Shown here piece after piece: positions 25,230 to 37,500 of a stretch of DNA of 64,000 nt (its first letter is position 1; each line of letters starts with the position of its first letter). Both the position numbers and the translations under genes were made by a program. The notes under the pieces were generated by a model. The model saw only the letters and a program-made list of their open reading frames with translations, ran no database searches and was not told the origin of the DNA. Source of the stretch: Bryum argenteum (lineage: Eukaryota > Streptophyta > Bryopsida > Bryales > Bryaceae); NCBI GenBank assembly GCA_037043015.1, contig CM073321.1, forward strand, positions 30,854,101-30,918,100. Direction: 5' to 3'.

Positions 25230-26834
25230 CTAAGTAATCTCAAGTCCTCCATAGTGCATACTACAACTAAACTAGCATGCTTGTTTATCTCCTCCATAGG
25301 CACGAGCCAAATAAATGATCAACATCAAGCTTGATTTTTGAACATCAAGCCACATGAGCGATATGATATCCTCTTCCAGCAAACCACTTCGTAATCCCCT
25401 TCCATTCATCATCTCCTTCCTTTCATCTTTTCTTGACAAGATTATATCGTCCAGTTAGCTTTGTCTCTCCAGAGAAATCAATGAGTTTGATGAATCACCC
25501 CTTCAACACCTCAAACGTCACAACTAGTGTGCATTCACACTTTCTCCAAACAGTTGTCCCTACACATGCAAGAGAAAAGATTTACTTCAGAAAGGTGCAA
25601 TTTATTGTTAAACATCAAAAAGTACATGAACACTCTGCCTAAAAATACACAATAATGTAGTAAAGGTATTACATAGTTCACCCCTACTTGGCATATACAA
25701 AAGCACAACTTTTAGGCAGGAAGAGCAAAAGTTTTAGGCAAGTGCTTCTTGGATCTACTAATCTGTATTGGCAAAAGCAATTTATTGATGTAATCCTAAG
25801 AATGCAATTTGAATATTCAATTGAGCATGAAGAAAGCTATTCAAGCAATGAAGCACTTACAAAGATTAAGCCCAGCGCAATATGCATTCACAACGCACTG
25901 CGTACATGGACACTGTACCGTCCACCTGGTGCAGAAGTGTCGATCTTACGGTAATACTCGCATTGGTACTGGACTAGGCTATTGCACTGCTGTGCACAAA
26001 GGCTGCTCGGTCAGGTTCGTGGCAGAGCATTTGTCGGTGGCTCCCTTTGCGAAACCTACGGAGGGATTCAAAGGCACCCTCGTTGCCGAGGGTGCCGCCC
26101 AAGGAGCTTATTTCCCTGGCTTAATACCCATGCCAGTAACTCTAAGCGATCACCTTCATCGTCGTTGCCATCACCTATAAAGCGCATCTTCTACATGTCT
26201 AGCATAAGGTCCCGACTCCCGAATCACAAGTCAGTAATATCCAATTTATCTCAAATTGGGCACAACCAGCGCGTTACGTTTACTCTCCAATGTGCGACGT
26301 GATTTTCGAGGACTTAACCTGAGTAGGAATCAAACAACAGACTAGTAGCGTAGAAATGAGACGGGCATTACCGATCGGCATTGCAGCTTGTCAACAATCA
26401 AGTTCGAGTTCTAAGGTCCTTAGTGCGAGACGAGCACCCACAGCTTATCATCCTCCGCGGGGCGTCACCCGCAGCTTATCATCACTCCAAGTTCACGCAG
26501 TAACACTCGCTGAACAAGAGTATCTATTCTAAGATCGTACCCTCTTCGGTCGAAAATCCATCAATGATCTAGTGTTACAGTGTAGCTGCGTTAGTTTGAC
26601 ACATTAAAACCTGGGGGTCCAATTTCTAGTATCGAAATTCATGTACGATAAGGTAGAAGATGAAATTGACATGTTCTACTTTCAATTCACAGTCGTCAAG
26701 GTTAACAACACAAAAAATTAGGTTCGGGAGCCAGGCTTACCATGTAGAGCTGCAGCGAGGTTGCCCATGGGCATGAAATCAGAGATGATGAGCTTCTCGT
26801 CTTTCGAGTAGTAATAAGTGCGCGCAGACACAAC
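25230..26834. other. Interval without a supported gene
   Basis: Upstream of the ParB/methyltransferase gene. Short frames (for example 25433-25642, 25688-25954, 25982-26302) show no recognisable product. One isolated CCTCGTTGCCGAGG core at about 26083 belongs to the minisatellite family at 28158-28705. Confidence 0.4.
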
Positions 26835-27857
26835 ATTGATAAGACTATGAGTGGGCTCTTTCCACCCAGTTCCAATGTCACTGGCTGCACAATAAGCAAA
26901 GACAAGCCTAAATAAGCTTCAACTTCTGTATGTAGTCATTGTCATCGTCATAGAAATCTCCGTTAGTATCATGAAAGGCAGATTTTGTTTTCAAGCAAGA
27001 GTTGAAATGGCGACCTTGATGAGCTTGGCTGCCGCGGACATGATGGATCTACCACTATTTGTGCTTCCGGTGAACGCTACTTGTACTCACAAGGCCACGA
27101 GGCATGTGAGCGCCGACTTAAACATAACATGAAGAAGAAATATTTTTAATTCGTAAAAGCAGCCCACTTATGCTCAGCTTCGCTGACTATGATATTGCAA
27201 AAAGACTTCATACACACCTTGTCTACACCTGCATGAGAGGCTAAAGGTGCACCGGCCTCCTGTCCATATCCAGTGATCACATTCAAGACTCCTCGCGGAA
27301 GTCCGACGTCATTGGCAATACTTGCCAACTCCAAGCACGTGCTAAAAGATCAAATCATACAAGTCATCAGCTCACAGGGAACCGAAATTTGAACAAGAGA
27401 GTCACAAGACGAAGACCATATGCTAATTGTGGACAATGCAAACCCTCACAAATCAACAATCAGCCTCACAATGTTCACTTCATCACTAGTGTGAACAATC
27501 ATAAAAGAAGAGAGTGATACACTTACACAAATGCAATTTCAGATGGTTTCAAATTGGCAGTGCACCCAGCTGCAAGCGCAGCAGCTACTTTTCAAGTAGC
27601 CATTAGCATCGGATAGTTCCTGCAAAACGAAACGCCATAAGGTTCAGAGAACCCCGCAGTTTAGACCATTAGGAGAGAACATAGCAAACATCATGTAGGT
27701 TCCGTTACCATGGCGTAATAAGAGCGACAACTCCCATGGCCTCTCGCAATACGTTACATTTGAACTGCTCCATCGGAAGCTCTAGAGGAGCGTACTGCCT
27801 CTCGTCCAGCTTCTCGGCCAGGTCTGCGTAGTACTCAAAGCACCCTGAGAGATCATC
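26835..27857 (-). pseudogene. Captured ALDH10 (aminoaldehyde/betaine aldehyde dehydrogenase) fragment
   Basis: Read leftward, exons lie at 27857-27709 ([23 protein letters not shown]), 27619-27527 (NYPMLMAT, ALAAGC, KPSEIA), 27341-27218 ([20 protein letters not shown]), about 27076-27003 (AFTGSTNSGRSIMSAAAKLIK) and 26884-about 26835 ([14 protein letters not shown]). These match consecutive exons of plant ALDH10, which oxidises aminoaldehydes with NAD. Intron splice sites remain, so capture was at the DNA level. A Trp is TGA in exon 2 (MAT-stop-KVA). The N-terminus and the catalytic-Cys half are missing; after ELGGKSP the homology ends. This is typical of Pack-MULE gene capture. Confidence 0.8.
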
Positions 27858-28157
27858 CTGGCATCATACGAACAGGCGAACAGAACTCAAGCTTCGTGGA
27901 TGATGAAATGCTAAAACCTCAATGAAGAACACATGGATAACAATCAACAAGATTTACCGATAGAAGTTCCACATGATAACATAGAATCCATTTTAAATTG
28001 GATGATTTCAATGAGACGGGTATTACTTGATCGGCATTGCAGCAGGGGGCGAGCAAGGAAATGTAATGTATGAAAGCTCCCTCAAAATGACGGAATGGGA
28101 GCCCTCCTCACATGAATGTTGCGATGTTGCAGTTTCCCCGCAACGACGACGACGAGA

Positions 28158-28705
28158 CCGCCCTCGTTGCCGAGGGTGCCATGTGGGGATGTCATTGCCC
28201 TGTGTTGAAGACCACCCTCGTTGCCGAGGGTGCCATGTGGGGATGTCATTGCCCCGGGTTGAAGACCACCCTCGTTGCCGAGGATGCTCTCTAGGGGTGT
28301 TATAGCCTTGTGTTGAAGACCACCCTCGTTGCCGAGGATGCTCCCTGGGAGCTCATCGTACTGTATTGTCAGTATTGAAGACCAACCTAGTTTCCGAGAA
28401 TGCCGCCCAAAGAGCTCATTGCCCTAGGTGCCGCTTGGGGAGCTCATCTAAAAGGAAAGGTGCTAATTAAAGACCGCCTTCATTGCTGAGGGTGCCACCT
28501 CGGGAGCTCATTGCTCAGGATTGACGACCACCCTCGTTGCCGAGGATGCTGCCTCCCTCAAGTACCTGCCACACGGGACTATTAACGACCACCCTCGTTG
28601 CCGAGGATGCTGCCTCTCTCAAGTGCCTGCCATACGGGACTATTGACAACCACCCTCGTTGCTGAGGATGCTGCCTCGAGTACCTGCCACACGGGACCAC
28701 TCAGT
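28158..28705. repeat. Minisatellite with hairpin core GACCACCCTCGTTGCCGAGG
   Basis: About nine imperfect tandem units of roughly 54-62 bases (one longer) each begin with GACCACCCTCGTTGCCGAGG. The core ACCCTCG-TTGC-CGAGGGT is a 7-bp stem with a four-base loop. The units spell Pro/Ala/Gly-rich frames, so the overlapping ORFs are artefacts. Confidence 0.8.
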
Positions 28706-28868
28706 CGTTCGAGTCTTCCAGCATCTACCAAAAAGTCAGCTCTGCAAGGGAGCCAACATCCTCTCGACCACCTGTGGGGTCACATCACATCACCCAATTA
28801 ACGAACACAATCTGGGTACAGATTTGCATATGATTAGTACTCTGCAGGAGTCTTAATGGTGTTTATAA

Positions 28869-30820
28869 TCAAAGCAAGCAAACCTGATCAAGTGTGTGAA
28901 GATCAGACGAGTGAACTGCTTTAGTGAGGTTGGCCTCCTGTGCATTGAACCACGAAGGACTTGTACCTTCTCGCTCATCCCGTCCCTCAATTCCAATGAA
29001 AAGAACTGGGAACCGTTTGTTCAGAAGCTCATCCCACTCCACCAGAGAGTTTCGGCTTTTGTCCGCGCATGCCACAAGCTCTCCGTCGTAGAAGAGACGT
29101 GAAGGGAGGTCGAAAATGGCAGAGTGCGAACGATAGTTCCGCACCAACTTCGTCACCAAGCTGTTGTTATAAACAAGGGACATGCCATTTGCACTTGGTA
29201 CCTTCAGCATCAAACCAGTTATCAATGATGGCAGAGTGCAACTGCTTACTCTCTTCAAGCATTTCCTCCGACGGCGGTGTGCAGCCGATGTAGCTGTTAT
29301 TCTCCCAGCAGTATCGTAACAGCTCATTCCAGCACCGATCCTGCAGAGGCCCATCAGCGATGCGGTCAATTCTATTCAAGCAGGGTCCCAATAAGTTTGT
29401 CCCTTATTCTCGGTCTACATCAGTGACACAAATCTGATCTAGACCTTGAGCTCTATACCAGTCTCCAAATGAAAGCACGCTCTCACGAATGATCAAGGGC
29501 TTCTGCATGGGTTTTTGATCTTCAAAACAAATACGCTTTCAACGTGGAAGGAGCAGATTGGAATTTGAGGCATGACTTTTTGAGTGTCTGTCATACATTC
29601 TTTGAATTCGTGAGTACAAAGACTACGAAGTATCCGGGATACTGAGTGTGGTCGAGAGAATACCTGAGAGAGGACGTGGGGGTTGCAACCGCTGACCAGT
29701 AGAGCTTTGGCACGCGTAATTGCGACATTGAACCGCTTTGGATTGGTAAGGAACCCGAGACTGTGCTTCTTGTCGAACTCCACGTGCTCCTTGCTGGAGC
29801 GCACGGTCGAAATGATAATGTCTCGTTTCTCTTGACTTTGGAAGGATTCCACACTCCTGACCTTCACGTCACCCAAACTCTGGGCTGCGAGAGCCTTCTT
29901 AAGTTTGCTGACCTGCTGGTTATACGGAGATATGACACCAATATATGTGTGAAGCACTTGACCCGGCTGAATCTCTTCAGCATCTAACATGGCGGCACTC
30001 CAGTAAGTGGTTACCACGAAATGGTACTTCATGAGCGACGCTTGATCAACCTCAGCATGTCACGCTTTTCAATGGACTCCATCAAGCGCTCCAGCAATAA
30101 ATCGGACGCAGAGTTCGAAGGTGCACATGCCAGGATTCGAGAGTTCGGGTGGGCTTTTCTCACTTAAAGAATGGCTTCAACAACAGTCACAGTTTCTCCT
30201 GTTACAGGTGGGCCTTAGATCAGATAAGGAGGAGCGCCTTTCCTCGTCAAAATCTCAGAGATAGCACTCTTTTGCTCTGCATTGATTGTCCTGTTGAATG
30301 GGCTGAATGAAATGATTTTTCTGCTATTGTCTGGCATGGTGGGAAGCGGTGCACTTGGAAACAAAAACAAATCCAATAAGGCCTCAGCTGCTTGAATTCC
30401 TTGATGGGCACGTCTAAGGTTGACTCGACCAAACGAGAAACGAATGTCGTAGCAGAGTTGTAGATGAAGCTTTTGTGAAATGCGTCACTGAACCGTAAGT
30501 GCACTTCACAGGCTTGTACTATGTGCACGTATCCCTGTTATATCGAAAGAAGTGATTAAATCAATAGTCAGCTACAGTTATTTCAGGTATCAAAATTGAA
30601 TTGACAGATCAATGAAGCACTTTGACTTCTCAAAATTGAATTGACTCGTGACAGTTGAAAATCATCACAAATCCAAAAGCTTAGCTACCTGAAATTCCCT
30701 CGTTGCTGAACCAGAAGGCCTCACGTAGATCTTGTCGCGATAAATAACAGCGGGTCGCCTTTCTGCCAGGCCTGGCACGTGAAGTCCTAAGATTGAGTGG
30801 CTTACTTTCCACATTGGTCA
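28869..30820 (-). pseudogene. Captured SDE3/MOV10-type RNA helicase fragments, rearranged
   Basis: Pieces of a superfamily 1 helicase of the plant SDE3/MOV10 group are present. About 30775-30690: VPGLAERRPAVIYRDKIYV. 30530-30120: GYVHIVQACEVHL, then NAEQKSAISEILTRKGAPPY and a damaged Walker A (GPPVTGET for GPPGTGKT), ILACAPSNSASDLLLERL. 30000-29650: [51 protein letters not shown] (motifs V and VI). 29350-29200: C-terminal CWNELLRYCWENNSYIGC. A motif III-IV piece (LVTKLVRNYRSHSAIFDLP) lies last at 29200-28870, out of order. Several stops and frameshifts are present. SDE3 helicases act in RNA silencing; this copy cannot be functional. Confidence 0.75.
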
Positions 30821-31125
30821 CGTTCTGCATATCATAGGCTCGAATATCCACCTGTATTACATTCAAACAGATTAGTTCTTGAACTCTCAAGGACATAAGA
30901 TGACAACTGCTGTCTAAATGGAACGGCCAAACTGGAGCTGCACATGGACAAACTTGGAAATTGTAACAAACGTCCATAAGGAGCTGAGAGGAGGTGAATA
31001 ATATACACATTTTGACCACGCATGCACGATGAAGATAATTGAAGTCCACATTATGAACAAGTATTGATTGGATACTGTAATTATTTTTATGCGGCGTCAA
31101 CTTATACCGAATCTGCCGAAGTGTA

Positions 31126-31290
31126 AGAAACCCTAATATTGTCGGAGAGTGTACCTTAACGGCGGCGACCTGTCCCCGATGCGCATTGCTCCTTCTTCTT
31201 GTCAACTTCGCTCTCCCACGCTTTCGAAACGCCATCCTCGCCAACGAAGGCACCAGGCTCCAGCCATACTCCTTCACTGGGAAGAATCAG
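31126..31290 (-). repeat. Duplicated copy of terminal exon of the small acidic gene
   Basis: About 150 bases match 31858-32001 closely. The segment encodes GAFVGEDGVSKAWESEVDKK on the minus strand and ends with the same GTGRRR-stop. The copies lie about 735 bases apart in direct orientation. Confidence 0.75.
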
Positions 31291-31887
31291 AATGCCAAAC
31301 AACGCACATGTTCTCCATCTTGGCGCGTCATATTGGCAAGCATTGAAGTGAGATCCCTCGGGTGCAGAACCAGCCATACTCCTTCACTGCTGCAGGTATC
31401 AAGCAGAGGACGTCCACAATCAGCCGCGGTAACCACAAACAACATACGAGACGAGGAGACTCATCAAACAAGCCGACTGGAACAACTCATGCCAAAGGAT
31501 TTACGCCTACTTCACGGGCGGCGCTTGTTGCCAGTGGAACCACTCTCAAAAGTCAAATAGCTAACAGACTCAAAATCAAGAATGCCCAGGGGTCGGAGTT
31601 CTGAGACCTGAACAGACAGAAAGTATTTTCAATGAGGAATCATCTCTTTCATTTGGAACTTGACTCTACCACATTCGAAATCGGTTAACCTAAAAACAAT
31701 TGCCCAATCCTGTCCAAAAAACCTGAAGTCCTAATACGGAACCGCAATACAAGAGCTCACTCATAACTTCAAGCGCCCACGGCACTTCCAAAACAACGAT
31801 GCGCCGACCGCTTTCAGATGAATCTCTATCACATAGGAAAACTCGAAGCATCCGATACGAAACCCTAATATTGTCGGAGAGTGTACC

Positions 31888-33260
31888 TTAACGGCGGCGA
31901 CCTGTCCCCGATGCGAATTGCTCCTTCTGCTCGTCAACTTCGCTCTCCCACGCTTTTAAAACGCCATCCTCGCCAACGAAGGCACCATTCTCCAGCCGAA
32001 CCTAATATCAGAATTGAGGAAGAGAGATGTAAGATTACCTGATGTGTGTTTGTCAGTTCGCCCTCGCTTGTCATCTCTTTGTTTTGCTTAGTTTCGGCAA
32101 GCCCATCTGCAACTGGCTCGCCTTCTTGACGCTCGCTTGGTTCACTTCCTTCTTGTTCAATCTCTGCACCCTCTTTGTGCTGAGATTGGTCCCCAAATTC
32201 TTCACTTCCCTGCATATGCGCCATTGGAAGTTAAATTTCCACCAAAGCAGTATTTCGGAAAATAAGCTCTCGAGAGGAGATCTATTAGAGAACAACACGT
32301 GCAATACTCCTTGACTAAGCAGAGATTTGAAACTTCCTCGAAAATAGTGATATAGAGCTTCTAATAGGGTGATCACATGCAAATAGTGCTTATAGTAGGG
32401 AGAAGCTTGAAATTATTTAAAAATATTTTAATGTATTCATTCTAAAATATTGAAAGGGCACTTCCTTTTTTTATTAATATGAAAATATCTAAGTCACATT
32501 GTAAGCTGGTTTCATATACATTAATCTGACCCCAAATTTGAAAGGTCAAGTTGAACACTTTGCATTAAATTTTATGTATTGATTAATTGAGAGAAATACA
32601 ATCATGAACCAAAGTATCGAGCTACTTGGCACACGCTTAAATACATGAAGGATTTTGTATCATAATTTGAAAATAAAATGGTATATTGAACAAAATCCTT
32701 CATTCATCAATATACTATATGAATAATATTATTTTCAATAAAACTATACAATAAATGAATAAGTTATAGTTCGAGAAAAATTCACTTTCAGAGATTCAAA
32801 CCGTACTACAAGTTTTGCGTACATAAGATATATAAAACATAAATTATAAATATGTGAATTGCTTCTGTAACAACAATATTATTTGTTGCTTATATTTTTT
32901 ACATCTCGTAATTTAACATATTAAATAAGGTGCTTACTTGATAGAGTATATCATCCTCCTGATCGTCCTCAAAGCCAAGCGCACGATTGTCTTCTCTCGC
33001 CATCATGCGAGGATTTTGTGTAAGCCTTGGAGATGCGTGTCTTTGTGTTAATTCCTCGCTCTCTGAATCGCTTACTATCGTTCTTTTATGTCGTCGTGAA
33101 CCACTTCTCCGAATCTGAAAACACAATGGGTTTTGTGATTTGCCCAAGATAAACACTCTTTCTTATAGCTATATAATTTTACACAATCATATTCTGTACT
33201 TACATCTACTTGATGATCCTCTTTGTTCGATGCGCGAAAATTGTTTGACAAACTCGCCAT
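31888..33260 (-). CDS. Small acidic accessory protein of MULE-S, 4 exons
   Basis: Exons 33260-33204, 33114-32938, 32209-32039 and 32001-31888 are all phase 0 with GT-AG introns and total 519 bases: 172 residues plus stop, with no internal stop. The protein has a basic patch (IRRSGSRRHKRTIVSDSESE), a long Glu/Gln/Ser-rich acidic middle and a C-terminal segment GAFVGEDGVLKAWESEVDEQ ending GTGRRR. A further 5' exon may exist: the ORF at 33581-33387 ends in a good GTGAGT donor, and a phase-0 join just before the ATG at 33260 is possible though its acceptor is weak. The gene diverges from the transposase at 34578. No family is recognised. Confidence 0.5.
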
Positions 33261-33386
33261 GTTCTTGATTCTACACGATTCTTGTTCGCGTTCTTCAATC
33301 GAGCAAAGATCAAGTATTCGAACTTTACACTTTGAACGCCAAGATGGTCCACTTTTGTTTCGTTCTTAGAATGGAAACTTCCTTCT

Positions 33387-33581
33387 TTAGTAGACCGCCT
33401 CACTCACTAATTTCTCCTCAGGTATAACACTAGGTGTAGCAACATCTTCAAGTGCACTCACACCTCTCCTGCGTAACGCGCTTCGTCGCCTCTCCTTAGA
33501 AGTACTAAACTTTGTTCCCCCTCGTCTCCTCTTAGGTCTCGCCCCTACCACATTGTCTCCGCTTTCACCTCCCTCCTTCAT
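33387..33581 (-). CDS. MULE-S accessory ORF or first exon, conserved with MULE-1
   Basis: ATG 33581 opens a 64-codon frame with KRRRGGTKFSTSKERRRSAL, aligned to the 1-317 ORF of MULE-1. Inside it, after EEKL, lies a consensus GTGAGT donor (near 33404), so the stop at 33387 may be intronic and the exon may join the small acidic gene to the left. It lies about 1 kb upstream of, and divergent from, the transposase. Confidence 0.5.
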   Translation of the reverse strand: MKEGGESGDNVVGARPKRRRGGTKFSTSKERRRSALRRRGVSALEDVATPSVIPEEKLVSEAVY

Positions 33582-34577
33582 GTGTGCTTAAGAACCTATA
33601 CAGCAGCGTGCACAGTACAACCTTTTAGTCTCAACATAAGGTAGTGGCGGCTCTCTCTAGTTGCTTTTATTTATACTTACTCAGACTTGTCTAAGAACTT
33701 TCTAGACAAAGACAATCTAAGTTTAGTTTTTGTTGAATGTGTGTAACAGTCATCTTTAGATGCTAATGTATTTTTCATACTTATATAGAACTAATCTGAC
33801 AAAGACGGCCACCATCTCTTTTCCGAAGTTATCAAATACTAAATTACTTTACAGCTTCGATATATAAGTCTGTCAACTACATGCCAATCAATGATACCAT
33901 CTAAAATTACCTCTGACCCAACATGTTCTTACTTTAATAATATCAATAACACAGTCCAGACTGTACAAGACGATCTCTTCAAATCTCTCCCCTTTCATAC
34001 CTTTTCCAATTGCCAGTACATGACTTAATTTTGCAAACGAACTTATGTCTAATGTCATCCACATTGGGTTACATTATGGATCTCATCCACACAGGGCATC
34101 TGATTGGGAGCCGTCCCAACATTACTCTCTGAACAATTCTAAATCAATTCTGACAGCCGTCGTTTTATTAAGTGTAGAATAAATATGACATCCATTGCTA
34201 ATCTATTTTTCAAAATCATACACTTATATGGAACTAATCTGACATTGACGGCCGCTGGCACCTTTCCAGATAATTGACCGCTCATCGTGTATGCAGTTTC
34301 CAAATTCAGGTCTAACCTATGCATGCAAATCAAATACTTCACCCTAAATTACAGCAGCAATTGGCGTGGCCACAATTCGGTAAGATCCAGTAGCTTTATA
34401 ACTTAGAATTATGCAAAATTTACAATAACCGCGGTAAATATCATGAAAAATATCCATGCCGGCCTACTGTAGTTTATCCCGTTTCTACACACTTCATAAG
34501 AATATAAAGATCTGTCTCTCGTGTTCAACCCTCTTTCTCTAAGTCCATTATAGCGACCCCTCTGGCTAGCTTGCTTC

Positions 34578-37500
34578 ATGGCTTCCTCCTCTTCCCAGCC
34601 ATCTGTTCTGAATGTTATAGAATTTAGGTCTGGTAACTTTGCAGCCCCTACATGCATTCCTCCAGGTCCTGACGGTGTGGCAGAAATCACACCACACTGG
34701 CTTGGCATTCGATTCGGTTTTGACACCGCTTCGGTTTGGTTAGAAACCGATGTTGTTGACTCTGTCACTCACAACGTTCAGTATTCCTTGGTTGTGAAGC
34801 CAATCCTCTTAGAGAACAACTCTAGCATATGGAAACTACCAGTCGGAAAGTATTGCGTATATGGCATGAGCGTGTCTATTATGAACGCATCCACTCAACT
34901 TCTCACTCCGCGTAGTTCGTCTACTCTCTCCACTGTTGCTCCCCTACTTTCTCGTGTCAAGGTCGAATCATGACTACGTGAAACTATCGATTTGTCAGAT
35001 TCTGACGACAATGAGCGAAGGCCTTCCTATCAATCCAGCAGACCTTCTACAATACTATCATCTCCATCACCTGCTTTTGATAGCTCCTTACAATCTGCGC
35101 CCTATTCCTTCGACTCTATACAATATTCAAAACCCAAAAAAATTCTTCCTTCCATCCTCAAGTTAGGTAGTATGCCTGGTAGCAAAACCGTGCTCAAGAA
35201 ACTAGATTAGGGTAATATCCAAACTCTGAATGTTGATACTCTGCCCCCATCATTCAATGGGGACATACTCTTCATTCTACCACCGGCTCTTCCATTTGCA
35301 GCTCATAAACAAGCAAAATCTATGGAGGGCATGGACAAACGATTCGACGGACATATCTGGACTAGAATCATGACCACTAACATTTCCAACACCATGGGAT
35401 TGACTTTCAGATCTTCTAACTATGTTGGTCATGTTCAGTGTCACAATCAAAGTTGTGCGTTTCTACAACGATCAGAACGATCAGCTGGCGTGAACGAAGT
35501 CGAGTACGAAGGGATCTCGAAGGAAAGCTTCCCTGTTGGTGGCCCACCTCCTCCTACATCCACCATCGTCTGCAAGATCTGTAAGGAGCCTCCTGCTTGT
35601 GTTGCAGCATGTAGCGCTAAGATTTTCTATATCTTTGGAAGTAAAGACCAAGAGAGAGCATGCGTTCACATTGGGACTCATCATCACCCAGTCAAGGTTG
35701 GTGAGTATAGGGGCACCCGTAGAACGATAGACGAGCTTTTAGAAGATCACGTCGAACGTAACCCCCAAGCCACAGTTTCTAAGATTGTTATGGAGACTAG
35801 CAACGACCTATTAGGTAACTTCCTCCTTCACAAAGAGGGTGAGGCCAATACACATCTTTCATTGAAACAATTAGAACCTCTCTTTGACAGTTGCAAGGAG
35901 CTCAATTCTCCAAGCGTGAAAAATAGGATATACGGGTTCAAGTACTTACGCCGATTTGGCATCATGGACGGCATTACAAAATTGAGAGGGCTTAGTAATT
36001 GGGCCTTTGTTCAGCGCAACCAGTTTCCAGGGCAAGGAGATGATGGTGACAAAGTCTTCATCTTCAAGATGTCAGAGGTTGGGCCATGTAGCGGGGTCAA
36101 TCTAGTCGGACGAATGCAGCCCGGTGCTCCCCTAAACAATGCGTGGATGATGTTTGATCATGTCAAACGAGTGGCAGGTTGGACAACCATGGCGTGCCAC
36201 GTGGATGACTCAGATTTCCAACGAGTACTCACCATTGCTTGTTGTGATTTTCAGTCTGAGGACAGAGAAGCTCAGATTGTGTTTTGGAAAAACCTTAATC
36301 ATGTCATGTCCCGCCACGGTATCTCTAAGCCATACTTTAAAGGATTCATGGCTGATAGTGCTCAGGCCAATTGGAATGCTGTTAGAATTGTGTACGGTTC
36401 GGGCAATCCCTCTGATCCCCTCGAAGGTCGTGAGAGAACATGCTTCTTCCACTGGGCCCAATCTCTGGAGAAGCACACCAAACAATACATCATTCATGAA
36501 TTGCAGGATCAGCATAAGCATCTATGCTTTCAATATAAGAATGCCTCGTCAATGGAGGAGGCTGAGACCCGGTTTTTGGCTATCAAAGCGTAGTGGACAT
36601 CATCAGGGGCAGCATCTGAAGAAGGCGCAACACGATTGGGATTCTGGCTAGCATTCTGGCATTACCGATATCGCCAATGGGGGGATTCATGGAACTGTTA
36701 AGAATACTCTTACCGCTGTGGTGGATTATTTATTCTACTGTTTACTGCACAACTGCAGCCACTGTAGGTGTCAGTACAATATTCTAAAAAAATTCCACCT
36801 TAAATCTACTAATTTTTTTTTTTATTTTTTTATTTTTTTTGTAACCTCTCTTGTACGAGAGGTTTCTCCAATCACCATTTTTATTGACTTTGATTTCTCC
36901 CTAATTTCCCTAAACAGGAGAAAAAATACACTCCAGAGGAAATTGCGGAAATGCCATCTTGTAATCTTGCAGAGACTGTACACAACAAATGGCTTCAAGC
37001 TTCGGGAAACAAAGGTACAGACTTGTACGTTGCGGCGGTAGACGACTATGTTCGAGCATTTCTGCAAGTGGTAGCTTACCATCATTTCAACAATGGTGGT
37101 AATGGTGCTGGTGGACCTTCAGTAGAAGAACTTAAACTACGCTCAGCCCAACGAAAAGCACATCGTACTGGTGATCCATCGGCCCTCAATGCTACCATAA
37201 TAGAGTTTTCTGAAGCTGAAAAATATTGTACTCGGGATGCACATCTAGAGGGAGCTGAGGTATTTGGTTCCAAACCACGGATGCCAGATGTACCAATTGG
37301 AGCTGAGGAGGAAACTCATCGGCCGGACACTGTGAACTTCTCACATCCTAAAATAGGGAGGAGGGTTACTCGAGCTCGTGCTCAAACTCTGATTACAATC
37401 AACGAGGAGGATGAAGTTGAGGAACGCCTAGTTGAACCACTAGCATCCGTTGGAACCGATATCACACGTGTGACCGCTGTTCTTGAGACTAAAGTCAACG

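Noticed and set aside
25433..26302. Overlapping plus-strand ORFs
   Set aside because: No recognisable motif, no conservation seen within the window, and likely chance or repeat-derived.
28027..28305. Open frames rich in PRCRGCHVGMSLP repeats
   Set aside because: They are translations of the minisatellite; the unit length and drift explain the frame.
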